From assembly GCA_029974595.1 (NCBI GenBank), contig JARKRC010000056.1, positions 1-64,000 of the forward strand: DNA of 64,000 nt. Direction: 5' to 3'. The notes beneath the pieces were generated by a model that saw only the letters and a program-made list of their open reading frames with translations, searched no databases and was not told the origin of the DNA. Source of the DNA: Ereboglobus sp. Lineage in GTDB: Bacteria > Verrucomicrobiota > Verrucomicrobiia > Opitutales > Opitutaceae. Both the position numbers and the translations under genes were made by a program. Positions 1 through 10,700 of the stretch are shown here, one piece after another (the first letter of the stretch is position 1; every line of letters begins with the position of its first letter).

Positions 1-11
1 AAATTCGAGAA

Positions 12-58
12 TAAAAAAAGGGCGAGGCTACGCCTCGTCGGGCGGCGGGACGCCGCCC
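12..58 (-). terminator. Intrinsic terminator of the two-component operon
   Basis: Read on the minus strand, two tight hairpins occur downstream of the histidine kinase stop. One has perfect 8-bp arms around a 3-nt loop (40-58). The next has perfect 6-bp arms around a 3-nt loop (23-37) and is followed, after three C, by seven T (plus-strand A run 13-19). This is the form of a Rho-independent terminator, about 110 bp after the kinase stop codon. Confidence 0.6.
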
Positions 59-79
59 CTCCTTGGCGCATGCGTAGTA

Positions 80-114
80 TTCTAGTCCACGCGCAGTTTT
101 CTAGTCCACGCGCA
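80..114. repeat. Two tandem copies of a 16-nt direct repeat
   Basis: The 16-nt unit TTCTAGTCCACGCGCA is present exactly at 80-95 and again at 99-114, a period of 19 nt. It lies between the kinase gene's 3' end and its terminator. No coding function is apparent; it could be the edge of a larger array or a protein-binding site. Confidence 0.6.
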
Positions 115-169
115 ATTCGAAGATGCTCTCTAAATCGGACAAGCAGACAAACGACGGGGACCGTCGCTT

Positions 170-1606
170 CTACTCCGGCAGCCACACTTCAAAAATCGCG
201 CCGTGGCCGGGCGGCGGGACATTGCGCACCGACACGACGCCGCCATGCGCCTCGACAATCGCGCGCACGAGGCTGAGGCCCAGTCCGAGGCCGGTTTGCG
301 AGCGGCTTTGGTCGCATCGATAGAGACGCTCCCAAATGCGTCTTTGCTCGGCTTCGGGCACACCGGGGCCGTCGTCGCTCACGGTTATCAGCGCGCCCGC
401 GCGTCCGCCGCGCATCTCGGAACGCGCGCCGGTGACGATGCGCCCGCCGTCGGGCGTGTATTTCAGGGCGTTGTCCACGAGGTTCACGACGACCTGGCGC
501 AGGCGTATTGGATCGGCGGATACGGCGAGCGGCTCGGCCATCAGGGAGACTTCGAGCGTTTGGCCTCGGGCGTCGGCCACGTCGGCGTAGAGATCGCACG
601 CGGCGCGCAGGATGGTTTCGACATCGCAGGGCTCGCGCTTGAGCTTGAGCATTCCGGAGTCGGCCTCGGAAATTTCCATGAGCGCGCGCAGGAGGCGCAG
701 CACTTCGTCGGAGCGCTCCACCGTGTCGGCGAGCGCGTCGTGCATGGCGGGCGCGGCGCCGCTTGCGAGGGCGAGCTCGGCGGAGCCGCGCATGCTGGTG
801 AGCGGCGTGCGCAGGTCGTGCGCGACGTTGTCGAGCGCCTCGCGCATCGAGCGGAGCAGGGAGGCGTTTTTGTCGAGCACGGTGTTGAACAGGCGCACGA
901 GCTCGGCGATGTCGTTGTCGCGCTTGGGCTCGTCCACGCGGGCGTCGAGCGCGCCGGTGGTGATGATGCGGCGGGCGGTGTCCACCACGCCTTGGAGCGG
1001 TTTGACGGCGCGGCGCGCGGCGAGCCAGCCGACGGCGAAACCGACGATGACCACCGCGCCCGTGACCCCGGTGAATGTGCGCCGGAGCGGTTTCAGCAGG
1101 GTTGTGCGGTTGGTCGTGATGGTGCCGACCTGAAGCAGAAGCCCGCCGCGCAACGCCTTTGAAAGCACGATCAGGTCCTCCTGCTGATCCTGGGGCACGC
1201 GCCAGGAATAGACCTCCTGCTCCGCCCAGCCTCCCCAACCGTCGGGGACAAGCACGAGTTTGCCTTCCTTGTCTATCCAGTCCTTCGGGACATTGAGCAC
1301 CGGCGCGTCGCCGTTTGGAGTGAGCACGCGAATGAACAGCGGGCGGTCGAGCAGCGTGTTCAGGCCGGTGTTGAGGGTGAGCGCCAGTTTCAGGCCGGGC
1401 CATCCCTGCGTGTTGCAGATGTAGGCGTATTGTTCGAGGCGCGTGTTGATCGCCTCCTCGTCGCGCTGCGTGAGCTGTTTTCCGAGGAGCCAGTAGAGCA
1501 GCACGAACAACGCCGTGAAACCCACGGTGAAAAGCACGGCAAAGGTCACGCTCAGGCGGATCGCGACCGAGCGGCGTATCCGGTTAATGGTTCCCTTTGA
1601 AAACAT
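170..1606 (-). CDS. Two-component sensor histidine kinase
   Basis: A 478-residue membrane sensor kinase expected to autophosphorylate and pass phosphate to the adjacent response regulator. Two transmembrane segments (about residues 16-40 and 180-197) frame a periplasmic sensing region of about 140 residues. A HAMP linker follows (about 198-250), then the dimerisation box with His263 in AHDLRTPL. The ATPase domain shows an N box (NLVDNALKYTP), a DDGPGVP box and a GLGLGLSLV box. The layout matches the CusS/heavy-metal-type OmpR-linked kinases, but the signal cannot be read from the sequence. The start overlaps the regulator's 3' end by 23 bp, so translation is probably coupled. No residue essential for activity appears to be missing. 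Confidence 0.93.
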   Translation of the reverse strand: MFSKGTINRIRRSVAIRLSVTFAVLFTVGFTALFVLLYWLLGKQLTQRDEEAINTRLEQYAYICNTQGWPGLKLALTLNTGLNTLLDRPLFIRVLTPNGDAPVLNVPKDWIDKEGKLVLVPDGWGGWAEQEVYSWRVPQDQQEDLIVLSKALRGGLLLQVGTITTNRTTLLKPLRRTFTGVTGAVVIVGFAVGWLAARRAVKPLQGVVDTARRIITTGALDARVDEPKRDNDIAELVRLFNTVLDKNASLLRSMREALDNVAHDLRTPLTSMRGSAELALASGAAPAMHDALADTVERSDEVLRLLRALMEISEADSGMLKLKREPCDVETILRAACDLYADVADARGQTLEVSLMAEPLAVSADPIRLRQVVVNLVDNALKYTPDGGRIVTGARSEMRGGRAGALITVSDDGPGVPEAEQRRIWERLYRCDQSRSQTGLGLGLSLVRAIVEAHGGVVSVRNVPPPGHGAIFEVWLPE

Positions 1607-2264
1607 AACCGACGCCCCTTACCGTTTCGATGCGCGTTTTGCCGGGATCGACTTTCTGGCGGAGCCGGTGCATGAGCACGTCCACCACGTTGGTTTGCGG
1701 GTCGAAACTGTAATCCCACACATGTTCGAGGATCATGGTTTTTGTGAGAGGCCTGCCCGGATTGCGCATCAGGTATTCGAGCAGGGAAAACTCGCGCGGC
1801 TGCAATTCCACTTTTTCGCCGCCGACGGTGACTTCCCTCGTCACCAAGTCCATGACGAGATCGTTCACCGAGAGTCGCATCGCCTCGGGCGCGCGTGTGG
1901 CGCGGCGGATGAGCGCCTGCAGGCGCGCCGAGAGTTCCGCGAAAGCGAATGGTTTTGTGAGGTAGTCGTCGCCGCCGGCCTGCAAGCCCTTGATGCGATC
2001 CTCGACTGTGGCGCGCGCGCTCAAAAACAGCACGGGCAGATCGGCGTGGTGGTTGCGCAGGCGTTTGACGAGCGAAAGGCCGTCGAGGCGCGGCAGCATC
2101 ACGTCAACGATGGCGGCGTCGTAGGGTGTGTTCAGCGCGAGCGCGAGACCGGTGTCGCCGTCGGGCGCGTGGTCCGCTGCGTAGCCTTCCTGTTTGAGTC
2201 CCTTGACCACAAACTGGGCGATCTTTGCATCATCTTCTACAACAAGAATCCTCACGCCGCGCAT
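1584..2264 (-). CDS. OmpR/PhoB-family response regulator
   Basis: A 226-residue DNA-binding response regulator, partner of the overlapping kinase. The receiver domain spans about residues 1-115: acidic pocket ED at 10-11, phosphoacceptor Asp54 in the VDVMLPR context, and a conserved Lys in LTKPFAF near 105. A winged-helix Trans_reg_C domain (about 130-222) ends with the family-typical RGVGYVF. Gene order is regulator then kinase, with overlap. The 129-bp gap to divergent hflX should carry the promoter. The regulon is unknown; similarity to CusR/CopR-like regulators is suggestive only. Confidence 0.94.
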   Translation of the reverse strand: MRGVRILVVEDDAKIAQFVVKGLKQEGYAADHAPDGDTGLALALNTPYDAAIVDVMLPRLDGLSLVKRLRNHHADLPVLFLSARATVEDRIKGLQAGGDDYLTKPFAFAELSARLQALIRRATRAPEAMRLSVNDLVMDLVTREVTVGGEKVELQPREFSLLEYLMRNPGRPLTKTMILEHVWDYSFDPQTNVVDVLMHRLRQKVDPGKTRIETVRGVGYVFKGNH

Positions 2265-2393
2265 GAGAGCATACTTGGGCGCGTTGCGGAAGAAATATGT
2301 GAAAGTCGGCAGGGCAGGCGTCCTGTTCCGGCGCTTTCGGCTTCCATTTTGGGCGTTTCCGTCTTCCCCTGTGTTTTTTCAACACGCATATAC

Positions 2394-3722
2394 ATGGCAG
2401 ATTTTCTTACCGCCACTCCATCGACGGATGATTCCAACAAATGCGAACGCGCATTTCTGGTCGGTGTGCAAGCCCCCGGCATGAAACCCGGCGAGGCGCG
2501 CGAGCTTCTCACGGAGCTGCGCGAGCTCGTCGAAAATCTCCAGATTGGCGTCGTCGCCGAGGAACTCGTCAACCTGCGCTCAATCAACGCCGCCACGCTT
2601 CTCGGTTCCGGCAAGACGCAGGAAATCATCGCCGCCGCGCGCGCCGCGCAGGCCGACCTGATCGTGATCGACGAGCCGCTTTCGCCCGCCCAGCAACGCA
2701 ACTGGGAAAAGGAATCGGGCATCGCTGTCATCGACCGCGAGGAGGTGATCCTCGATATTTTTGCCGAGCGCGCGAGCACGCGCGAAGCCGTCCTGCAAGT
2801 CGCCCTGGCGCGCATGGAGTATTCGCTCCCCCGCCTCGCGCGCGCATGGACGCACCTTTCGCGCCAGCGGGGCAAGGGCAAGCTCGGCGGCGAAGGCGAG
2901 ACGCAGCTCGAACAGGATCGCCGCATCGTGCGCGACCGTGTCACGCATCTGCGCGCCGAGCTCGCGAAGGTGGTCAGCCAGCGCGACGTGCAGCGCCACC
3001 GCCGCATGCGCGTGCCCGTGCCCACGGCTTCCATCGTCGGCTACACCAATGCCGGCAAATCGACGCTTCTCAACAAACTCACGGGCGCGCATGTGCTCGC
3101 GGAGGATAAACTTTTCGCCACGCTCGACCCGACAACGCGCCAGCTCGTGCTGCCGAATCATCAAAAACTTCTCGTAACCGATACGGTCGGGTTCATCCGC
3201 CGCCTGCCGCACCGGCTCGTCGAGGCGTTCAAGGCCACGCTTGAGGAAGTGATTGTATCCGACTTTTTGATACACGTCATCGACGTCTCGAATCCCGATT
3301 TTGAAAAGCATCACGCCACGACGCTTTCCGTGCTCGACGAGCTTGGCGCCGCGGACAAGACGATCGTCACCGTTTTCAACAAGACCGACCTTGCCGACGA
3401 CACGGCCCGCGCCCACGCCCGCGGGCTTGCGCCCGACGCATGTTTTGTGAGCGCCCTCACCGGGGAAAACCTCGATGCGCTGCTCGCCCGCTGCGCGGGA
3501 TTGATCGCGGATCAATACGGGGCCGCGAAGCTGTTCATTCCGCACGCCCGCTACGATTTGGTGGCAAGGCTGCACAAGCTCGGACACGTCCAGCACGAAG
3601 AGCAGTTTGATGACGGCGTGTATATGGAAGGCCGGATTCCGCCGGCGCAAAACGCGGCCTACGAGCCCTACAAGGTCGGGGAAAGGCCCGGTGCGAAAAA
3701 ACGTCGGGGGAGCGGGAACTGA
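2394..3722 (+). CDS. hflX: GTPase HflX
   Basis: A 442-residue ribosome-associated GTPase that in other bacteria splits or rescues stalled ribosomes under stress. The N-terminal HflX domain carries the glycine-rich GKGKLGGEGETQLE stretch. The G domain shows G1 GYTNAGKST, G3 DTVGFIRRLP, G4 NKTD and a G5-like SALTGEN. Open frame continues far upstream, but that part is the antisense of the two-component genes. The ATG at 2394 gives a normal family length and an N-terminus leading directly into the HflX domain. It is divergent from the response regulator and followed by tRNA-Gln. An in-frame ATG near 2481 is a possible alternative start. Confidence 0.93.
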   Translation: MADFLTATPSTDDSNKCERAFLVGVQAPGMKPGEARELLTELRELVENLQIGVVAEELVNLRSINAATLLGSGKTQEIIAAARAAQADLIVIDEPLSPAQQRNWEKESGIAVIDREEVILDIFAERASTREAVLQVALARMEYSLPRLARAWTHLSRQRGKGKLGGEGETQLEQDRRIVRDRVTHLRAELAKVVSQRDVQRHRRMRVPVPTASIVGYTNAGKSTLLNKLTGAHVLAEDKLFATLDPTTRQLVLPNHQKLLVTDTVGFIRRLPHRLVEAFKATLEEVIVSDFLIHVIDVSNPDFEKHHATTLSVLDELGAADKTIVTVFNKTDLADDTARAHARGLAPDACFVSALTGENLDALLARCAGLIADQYGAAKLFIPHARYDLVARLHKLGHVQHEEQFDDGVYMEGRIPPAQNAAYEPYKVGERPGAKKRRGSGN

Positions 3723-3782
3723 ATTTCCGCAATCCCGTTCTTGACGTGAGAAATAATCGCGGCAAGGTCAGCGCTCTTATTT

Positions 3783-3856
3783 TGCCCGATGGTGTAATGG
3801 CAGCACAGGCGACTTTGACTCGCCTAGTCATGGTTCGAATCCATGTCGGGCAGCCA
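3783..3856 (+). tRNA. tRNA-Gln (anticodon UUG)
   Basis: A full cloverleaf is visible. The acceptor stem TGCCCGA (3783-3789) pairs with TCGGGCA (3846-3852), followed by G73 and an encoded CCA (3854-3856). The anticodon stem GGCGA/TCGCC encloses loop CTTTGAC, giving anticodon TTG (UUG), which reads CAA. The T-loop sequence GGTTCGAATCC is standard. It sits 60 bp after hflX and is the last recognisable core gene before the IS remnant and giant autotransporter. Confidence 0.95.
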
Positions 3857-4495
3857 TTTGCGTGAAGGTTCAAGATTTTTTGCCTTTTTGCAATGCATTA
3901 GGGAAAAGGCTGTTGCATCCGATAACTGTGCTGGGATGGCCCATTTGCACGGCAACCGCCGCGATGCGTTTCTCAAACCGTTAAAATGTCGGATGAGTCC
4001 GCCTAGCTGCTTCAGGTCCTAATGCGATTCTCACTCGCCGGCATGAAAATAGACATGAGCGGCTTGCCGGTTTGAGCGCTTGTGAATTTTGCGCATCCGG
4101 GGCGGGCATTGCGTATGCATCGGGTTGTGAGGATTTGTCCGGCTTGCGAGGCCAGATTTCGCCAAAAATCGGCAATACGGACATACCACGCAAGGTAGAT
4201 TGCAAATGATTTCGCTTTCTGTGATCGCACGCTGCCCACAAATCCGCTTATGGCGTTACTCAATCGCATGATAAATGCAATATTACATATATATGTTTTT
4301 CAACGATATACGTAAATAATTAAAAATTATATTACACCTATTTTATTTATAGGTATCTTTCTGCTTAAAAAATGAAGCCATTTTGTATGTTATCGCAAAA
4401 TATTGTCTTATATTTGTCTTGCCTCTATTTTGCATTTAATTGACATTAACACCATGTCTTCGGAAGCAACCATATCGTCACTGGCTCATCGCAAC
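3857..4495. other. 640-bp AT-shifting gap without a recognisable gene
   Basis: Only short antisense frames occur here, and I cannot match them to any family. Composition falls sharply towards the right end: about 4265-4400 is strongly AT-rich with runs such as ATATATATG and many TAA/ATT. This is unlike the GC-rich flanks. No tRNA, terminator or complete mobile element is visible. With the tRNA-Gln on the left and transposase debris on the right, it looks like an insertion or decay zone. Confidence 0.5.
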
Positions 4496-4756
4496 TCATG
4501 TTTGCGGGGCGCAGTCCCCATCAAGGATCCCATCCATCGCGGCCAGTCCGATGGTGTCGATCAGATCGCTGATGACGTGATAGAGGTGAAAGTTCATCCG
4601 GGTGAGCGTCTTTTGCATGTGCTAGACCTGTCGCGAGGCTGCGCGGGTCAAGGTGTCGCGATGCCGCAGATGGGAGTGGAGCAGACAGGCCTGCTCGACC
4701 GGGCGGAACAAGCCTCGCAGCAACCCCACCGAGCGCAGATATGGCAGCCTTGGGAT
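4496..4756 (-). pseudogene. Decayed IS110-family transposase fragment
   Basis: Read on the minus strand, one frame from 4756 to the stop at 4496-4498 translates to a stretch with the segments LRSVGLLRGLFRP, LRHRDTLTRAASRQ, then an in-frame TAG, then HMQKTLTRMNFHLYHVISD and GLAAMDGILDGD. From memory this order is the central part of IS110/IS1111 transposases (LRHRxxLxxxAxxxxQHMQKALxQMNxxLxxVxSDxxGxTG). Both the DEDD N-terminal part and the C-terminal transposase_20 part are missing, and a stop interrupts the fragment, so it is inactive debris. It ends about 40 bp before the autotransporter start codon. Confidence 0.75.
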
Positions 4757-4778
4757 TCACACGTAAATCATATATTAA
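4750..4778 (+). promoter_or_regulatory. Candidate promoter of the giant autotransporter
   Basis: A TTGGGA box (4750-4755) and a TATTAA box (4773-4778) are separated by exactly 17 bp, in a short AT-rich strip just before the ATG at 4799. The -35-like box lies inside the transposase remnant, so the element's edge may have supplied it. The implied leader is very short (about 14 nt) and no strong Shine-Dalgarno is visible, so this is tentative. Confidence 0.3.
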
Positions 4779-4798
4779 TTTCAAATCATAAGAACATA

Positions 4799-7700
4799 AT
4801 GGACAAAAGACCCACAGCCACCATCTCAAGCATCCTTATCAAGTTCGTGCTCGCATGCGCTTCGTTGCTCCTCTTGCCTGAGCCCGCGCTGCGCGCCCAA
4901 TTTTCGGGTACCTTCACAGGTTCTAACTCGACGTGGAATGACGCCACCAGCTGGTACCCGTCCGGCGTGCCGGGCTCGACGGCAACCTATGATACCGCGG
5001 TCTTTGACGACTCCATTGCCGCGGCGAATGGCACGAAGATCATCACGGTTGACGGTCTCTTCAACCTGAACGGCCTCAGCTTAACCGCCAGCTTGGATCA
5101 GGCACTGATACTGACCGACAATGGCGTGGCCGGACGCGGATTTCACCTCGGCGGCGCCAGTGCCGGCATTTCCCTGCCCGGGAATGCCTTCTTGACGGTG
5201 GACACCAATGTGTCCCTCGACGCTTCCGCGAGTCTGATCAACAGCCAGGGCGCGATGACATTCAATGCCGGCAAGACCTTCGACATTGCGGGCCATGACC
5301 TGTTGGTACATACCGCGATCGGCAGCGCCGTGACTCGGATTCGCTCCACCATCGTTGGCACCACGGGCGGCATTACAAAGACGGGCGCGGGCATACTGGA
5401 ACTTTACGGCAACAACACCTTCGATGGCGGCGTGAAATTTTACGATGGCACCCTACGTCTCGGCCACAACTTCGCGCTCGGCTCCGGTGTGTTCGAAATC
5501 GGGAATGGCTCGACTCCGACCGACTTGATGGTGATCGAGTTGCTCACTCCGTCCCTCGTGCTTACCAATCAAGTCGTATGGAACAACGATCTGAGCATCG
5601 TCAACGGCGTCACCCTCACCCAAAAGTCCATCACCTTCGATTATGCGGGGCAGATTCAACTGAACAATGGCATCCGGCAGCTGAACATAAGCGATCTGAC
5701 CAAGGTCGTTTTCGGCCGGGATCTCGTGCTGGCCGGTTCCGGCGGACTTCAGGTGAGTGGCGGCAGCCTGTCCGAGGTGAACTTCCTCAATGGCAACAAC
5801 ACCTTCAGCGGCGGCTACGTGCAATGGCTGAGGCAGGCCACCATCGGCAGCGGCACCTCCAACATAACCTTGGGCGCATTGGATGCGGGGCACAACTACA
5901 TCGGCACGGGGGCCGTGGAGGTGAATGGCAACGGCTTTACCCTCAGCTTGAACCCCGGTGCCGGGCACACGGCGAACCTGCGCGGAAACATCACGCTCGA
6001 TTACGGCGCGATTCTCGACGTGACCAACGGTTCCGTGCTGCTGGACGGCGCGGTGCTGGCCAACGGGGCTAATAATCTGGGCAACAAGTTCATCTTCCGC
6101 GGCGACACGGATTTTGCGGATGCCAGCTTTGTCAATGCGCCGGATTTGTATTTCACTACCACGGGCCTGATCACCATCAGCGGCACGGGCATGGGGACGG
6201 GCCTCAACCGGATGATTCTGAACAATACGGGCACCATCGCGCTGGCCTCCGGCGCGAGCAACATCGGCGCAGCCTATATCCGCGTGGAAAAAGGCGCCCT
6301 GGCCCTGGGTGCGGACGACCAGATTCAGGCGGGCACCGCACTGTTCATGGGTGATGGGGCCTCGTTGCGGGCGAACGGTTTTTCCACCGCGTTCTCCGGC
6401 GGCTTGAGCTGGACCGCCACCGGCACGCGGGTCATCGACTTTGGCGTGGGCGGTATGAATGCGCTGGATTTCGGCGCCGGCAGCACCGGTGGCGCCGGGG
6501 TGGTTTATGTGCAAAACTGGCTGGAGGGCTCAAACCACGTCCTCTTCGCGGATGACATCTCGTCGGCATCCTGGCGCAATAACATCAGATTCGACGGCTA
6601 TAACTGGAACATGGGCGTGCAGGTCATCGACAACGCTGGCAAATACGAATTGATCCCGACCGAGGGCACTCCGTCCGCGCCAAACACATTCGAATGGACT
6701 GGTTCGGCTTTCTACAGTTCCGGCATAACCAGCGCCAACATGTGGGACGCGCCGGGCAACTGGGATATCAACCGCATCCCGTCCTTTGGCGCCGGCTCCA
6801 CCATGATATTCGGCAACAAGTATGATTATTCGCCGAGTCTGGCGCTTCCTGGAAGCGTGACGGTCGGTTCCCTTTTGTTCAACAGAACCTCCTCTTCTTA
6901 TAATACCGCCATCATCTCCGGCGGCACGCTGATTATGGATAGCGGAACGGCCGGCGTGGCGGCGCAGATGAAAAAATCATATTACGATGCAGGCACCATC
7001 AGTTCCCCCATCCAGTTGAACAGCGATCTGTCACTGGGCCGCACCGACACCAGCACCCCGTCGGGCAGTTATTACCGCACCTTGAGCGGAACAATCGGCG
7101 ACGGCGCCAATGGACCCGGTGCCATCGTCATCGACGGCGGCGCATGGTATCTGAGCAACTACAACAATACTTTCACCGGGGGCGTCACATTGAACGACGG
7201 CGGCATGCTGCGCATAGTCTCCAGTGGAAGCAACAGTTCCTTGGGCAAAGGCGAATTGACTATAAATGGCGGCGTGCTTTGGGGTGCCACCATCTATAAT
7301 AAGGTCAACTTCAATGGAGACTTTGTCATCAGCAATCCCGGCAGCAACCCCACAAATTTCTATGCCACGGGAAACGCGGCCAACGACATCATCTGGCTGA
7401 ATTCCGACATCACGATCACGGGCAGATGGGGTGGCCCCGGCAATCTTGCCTGGGGCAATTATTCGTATCTCTATTTCCGCGAGGGCAGGAATCTGCAAGG
7501 CACCGGCGGGCTGGCGCTGGCGGGCTCATGGGACGGCCTTGCTACCTACGCGGCGGACAGCAATTTCAGCGGCGGCTACACCCAGCGGGGCGGAACGATG
7601 CAGGTGCAGGCCAATTCCGCTTCTGCCAACGGCTCGGTCGTGTTTGGCGAGCTGGCCGCCGGCAAGAACTACTTGGGCATCGGCGACATTACGCTGAATG

Positions 7701-10700
7701 GGGGCAACATCGCTGTTTATCCCAAATCCACAACCAGCAGTGTCGAGTTCCGCAACGGGGTGGTCGTGACTGCGAGCAGCGGCGCGTTTACTGTCAATAC
7801 GGCGCCGGTGTATTTTAGGGATGGATCGACTTTGCGGCTCTTCAACAACGGTTCTTTCACCGGTGGCAGCGACGTAGTTTTGTCCGACATGAACCTGGTC
7901 GGGGCCAATAGCACGACGGCAGGAAACATGACGGTGGGCAGAAACCTGGTTGTCGGCGACGTCACTGTGAGCCAGATGCCCAATATCACCATGTCGGGAG
8001 TCAGCAGGGTGATGGCCGATTCAGGCACCACGTTGCTCACGGGCTTGGGACGGTTTTCCAGAAGCACGTCGCTGACGACCACGACCATAGATTCATCCAT
8101 CAGCCAGCTGGGGGCTTCCCAATTTTATATCAACTCGGGCCGGCTCCAGTTCACCAGGGACAATCAGGTCGCGGGAACGGCGAATTTGTATCTCTATTCC
8201 ACTGGCATTATAAATTCCGCCGGTTTTGAGAATACTTTCGGCAATCTCTATATATACGGGGATTCCACCATGGAGCTCGGTACCGGCGGAGAACTGTTTT
8301 TCAGCGGGCTGGGCTCCTGGGCCACCACCGGCGTGATCCCCTTGTTGAACATCCAAAACGACAGCGGCGAGTGGAATACCACCGGCAACCTGACGCTGGG
8401 CGGCGAGCACGTGTGGTTTAACACCAATCCTTTTTCCGCCAACGACGTGCGCCTGGCGAACATTGCCTTCACCGGCTACACGCGCGGCGCCGCCATGGTT
8501 TATAATGGCGGGAAATATGAACTGGTTGCCGCAGGCGAGAAAGGCTTTGAGTGGTCGGGCGGCGGCCTCACCGACACCAACTGGAACACGGGCGCAAACT
8601 GGTATGGAAACGCGGCGCCCGATGCCGCCGGGGCCATCGCCATTTTCCGCGATGCCGACGATGCCTTGAGCGGCAAGACGATCCGGCTCAGCGGCAGCCG
8701 CACCCTTGGTAAAATCCTTTTTGAGGCCACGAGCGGGGCAGGCTTCACCATCGCCCCCACCTCCGCCGCGGACACGCTCACGTTTGCCAATGGCGGCAGC
8801 CAGGCGGTCATTGATTTTGCGGGCGCATCCGCGCCCACCATCAGCGCCAATGTCATTCTGGCAGACTCCTTGCTGGTGGATCATCGGTCCAGCACCAGGC
8901 AGTTGACGCTTTCGGGCGCCATTTCCGGGACCGGCGGCATCCGCTTCACGGTCGATCCCACGACCTTGGGCAGCACGACCAATCAAAATTATTATCTGAC
9001 ACTTTCGGGCAGCAACAGCTTCAGCGGCGGCGTGGAGCAGCAAGGCGGCAGACTATACATATACCATAACAATGCTCTGGGCACCGGCACTTATACAATA
9101 ACCGGGACGGCCTCGACCTATATAAATGCAAACCGCATCGTGACCAACGCGCTGAAGCTGGACGGCGGACTCTATGCCGAGGGCAGCTCGACAAGCTACA
9201 GCCTGACCTTCAAGGGCAACACCGGATTGCTCACCAGCGGGACCAAGAATATCTATATAGGGTCCGGCATGGGACAGCTTGTCTTTGACAGTGACTATGT
9301 GCTGACCGGCCCCGGCGGGCTAAGTGTCCGGAGTTATTCTTACCCCTCCACCGCCTATCTCCTGACCATGCGCGGGCAAAACACCTTCACTGGCGGCGTC
9401 ACATTAAACAACGGCATAATCAGGATCGGTGCCAGCAGCCAGATAGTAAACGGTCAGGTCATCTCCGGCCCCTTGGGCACCGGCACTTATACCTTCAGCT
9501 ATGGCATGACTGCCATGGACAATGCCTCGCAGCATTACGTGATTCACAATCCCCTGTCCCTGGGAACAAACAGCACTGCTTACCTGGGATACTACGGTGT
9601 CACCTCCTTGCAGGCCGGTTCATTGACTTTTGATTCCGTGGAGGACCTCAAGTTGCGCTCGGGCGTCAACACCTTTTATCCCATGGGGGCGAGGGTGGAG
9701 TTCAAGAATGCCATTACCAACCCGGATGCCGGCACGGGCAGCCTCACGCTTGCTATGTATACCAATACCCCCGCGTTTCTCCGGTTGTCCGGCAGCAACA
9801 GTTTTACCGGCGGCGTCACGGTGAACAGCAACTATACCAACAGCACCGCCTATCAGCCCACCCTGTCGCTCGGCCATGACGCCGCTCTCGGCACCGGCAT
9901 GCTGACCCTGACGGGATACTACAGCACCCTGGAGGCCTATGGGGCAGATCGGAACATCGGAAATCTGATCAACTTCAGCAATAGCAGCGGCTACACGACC
10001 TTTTTCACCGCCACAGGTGGCGCGCAGCGCCTCCTTTTTAGCGGCACGGGCAACAGCACGCTTTCGAGCGGCACCAAGGTCTGGGATGTGGCCGGCGGCA
10101 TGACCGTCACCTTCGGCCCGGCCCACAATCTGGCCGGCACCGGGGCTTCGATCACCAAGCAGGGCGCGGGCGAACTGCAACTGCTAGCCCCGAACTCGAC
10201 CTTCGGCAACCTCACCGTCTCCGCCGGCACCGTGTCCACCTCGCTTCTGGCCGGGCACGACATGGTGCTCCAAGGCGCGGCCTCCGGCACGCGGGACAGC
10301 TACTTCGGCACCGGCATTCTCAGTGTCAACGGCGCGAGCGCCGTCGCCCGGATTGTCACCTGGAGCGACGGTGACGAGACCGGCGATGTTTACCTGAACG
10401 GCAACCTCACCGTGAGCAACGGTGGCAGGCTGCAAATTGTCGGCGGCGGCAATCTCCACCTGAACTCCAACCAGACGGTGAGCACCGTGGGCGGCGGCAA
10501 TATTTCGATCAGTGACGGCGGTTCGCTGGTCAAGGAGGGGATCGGCACGCTCTCCACCCTGAACACAAACATCATCGCCCCGATTGTCATCCGCAGCGGC
10601 ACCCTGTCTCTGGCGACGACCAACCTGCTGAACAACGTGGGCAACCTGGAAATGGCCGGCGGGGGCCTGATGTTGAACGGATTGAGCCAGACACTCGGCG

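Noticed and set aside
1515-2393. Long upstream extension of hflX
   Set aside because: It is the reverse complement of the kinase and response regulator genes; the family start fits ATG 2394.
3981-4269. Two short minus-strand frames after tRNA-Gln
   Set aside because: They overlap in different frames, lack ribosome-binding sites and resemble nothing known.
4403-4798. In-frame N-terminal extension of the autotransporter by 132 residues
   Set aside because: It is the antisense of a transposase fragment, lacks a signal peptide at its start, and would place the true signal peptide internally.
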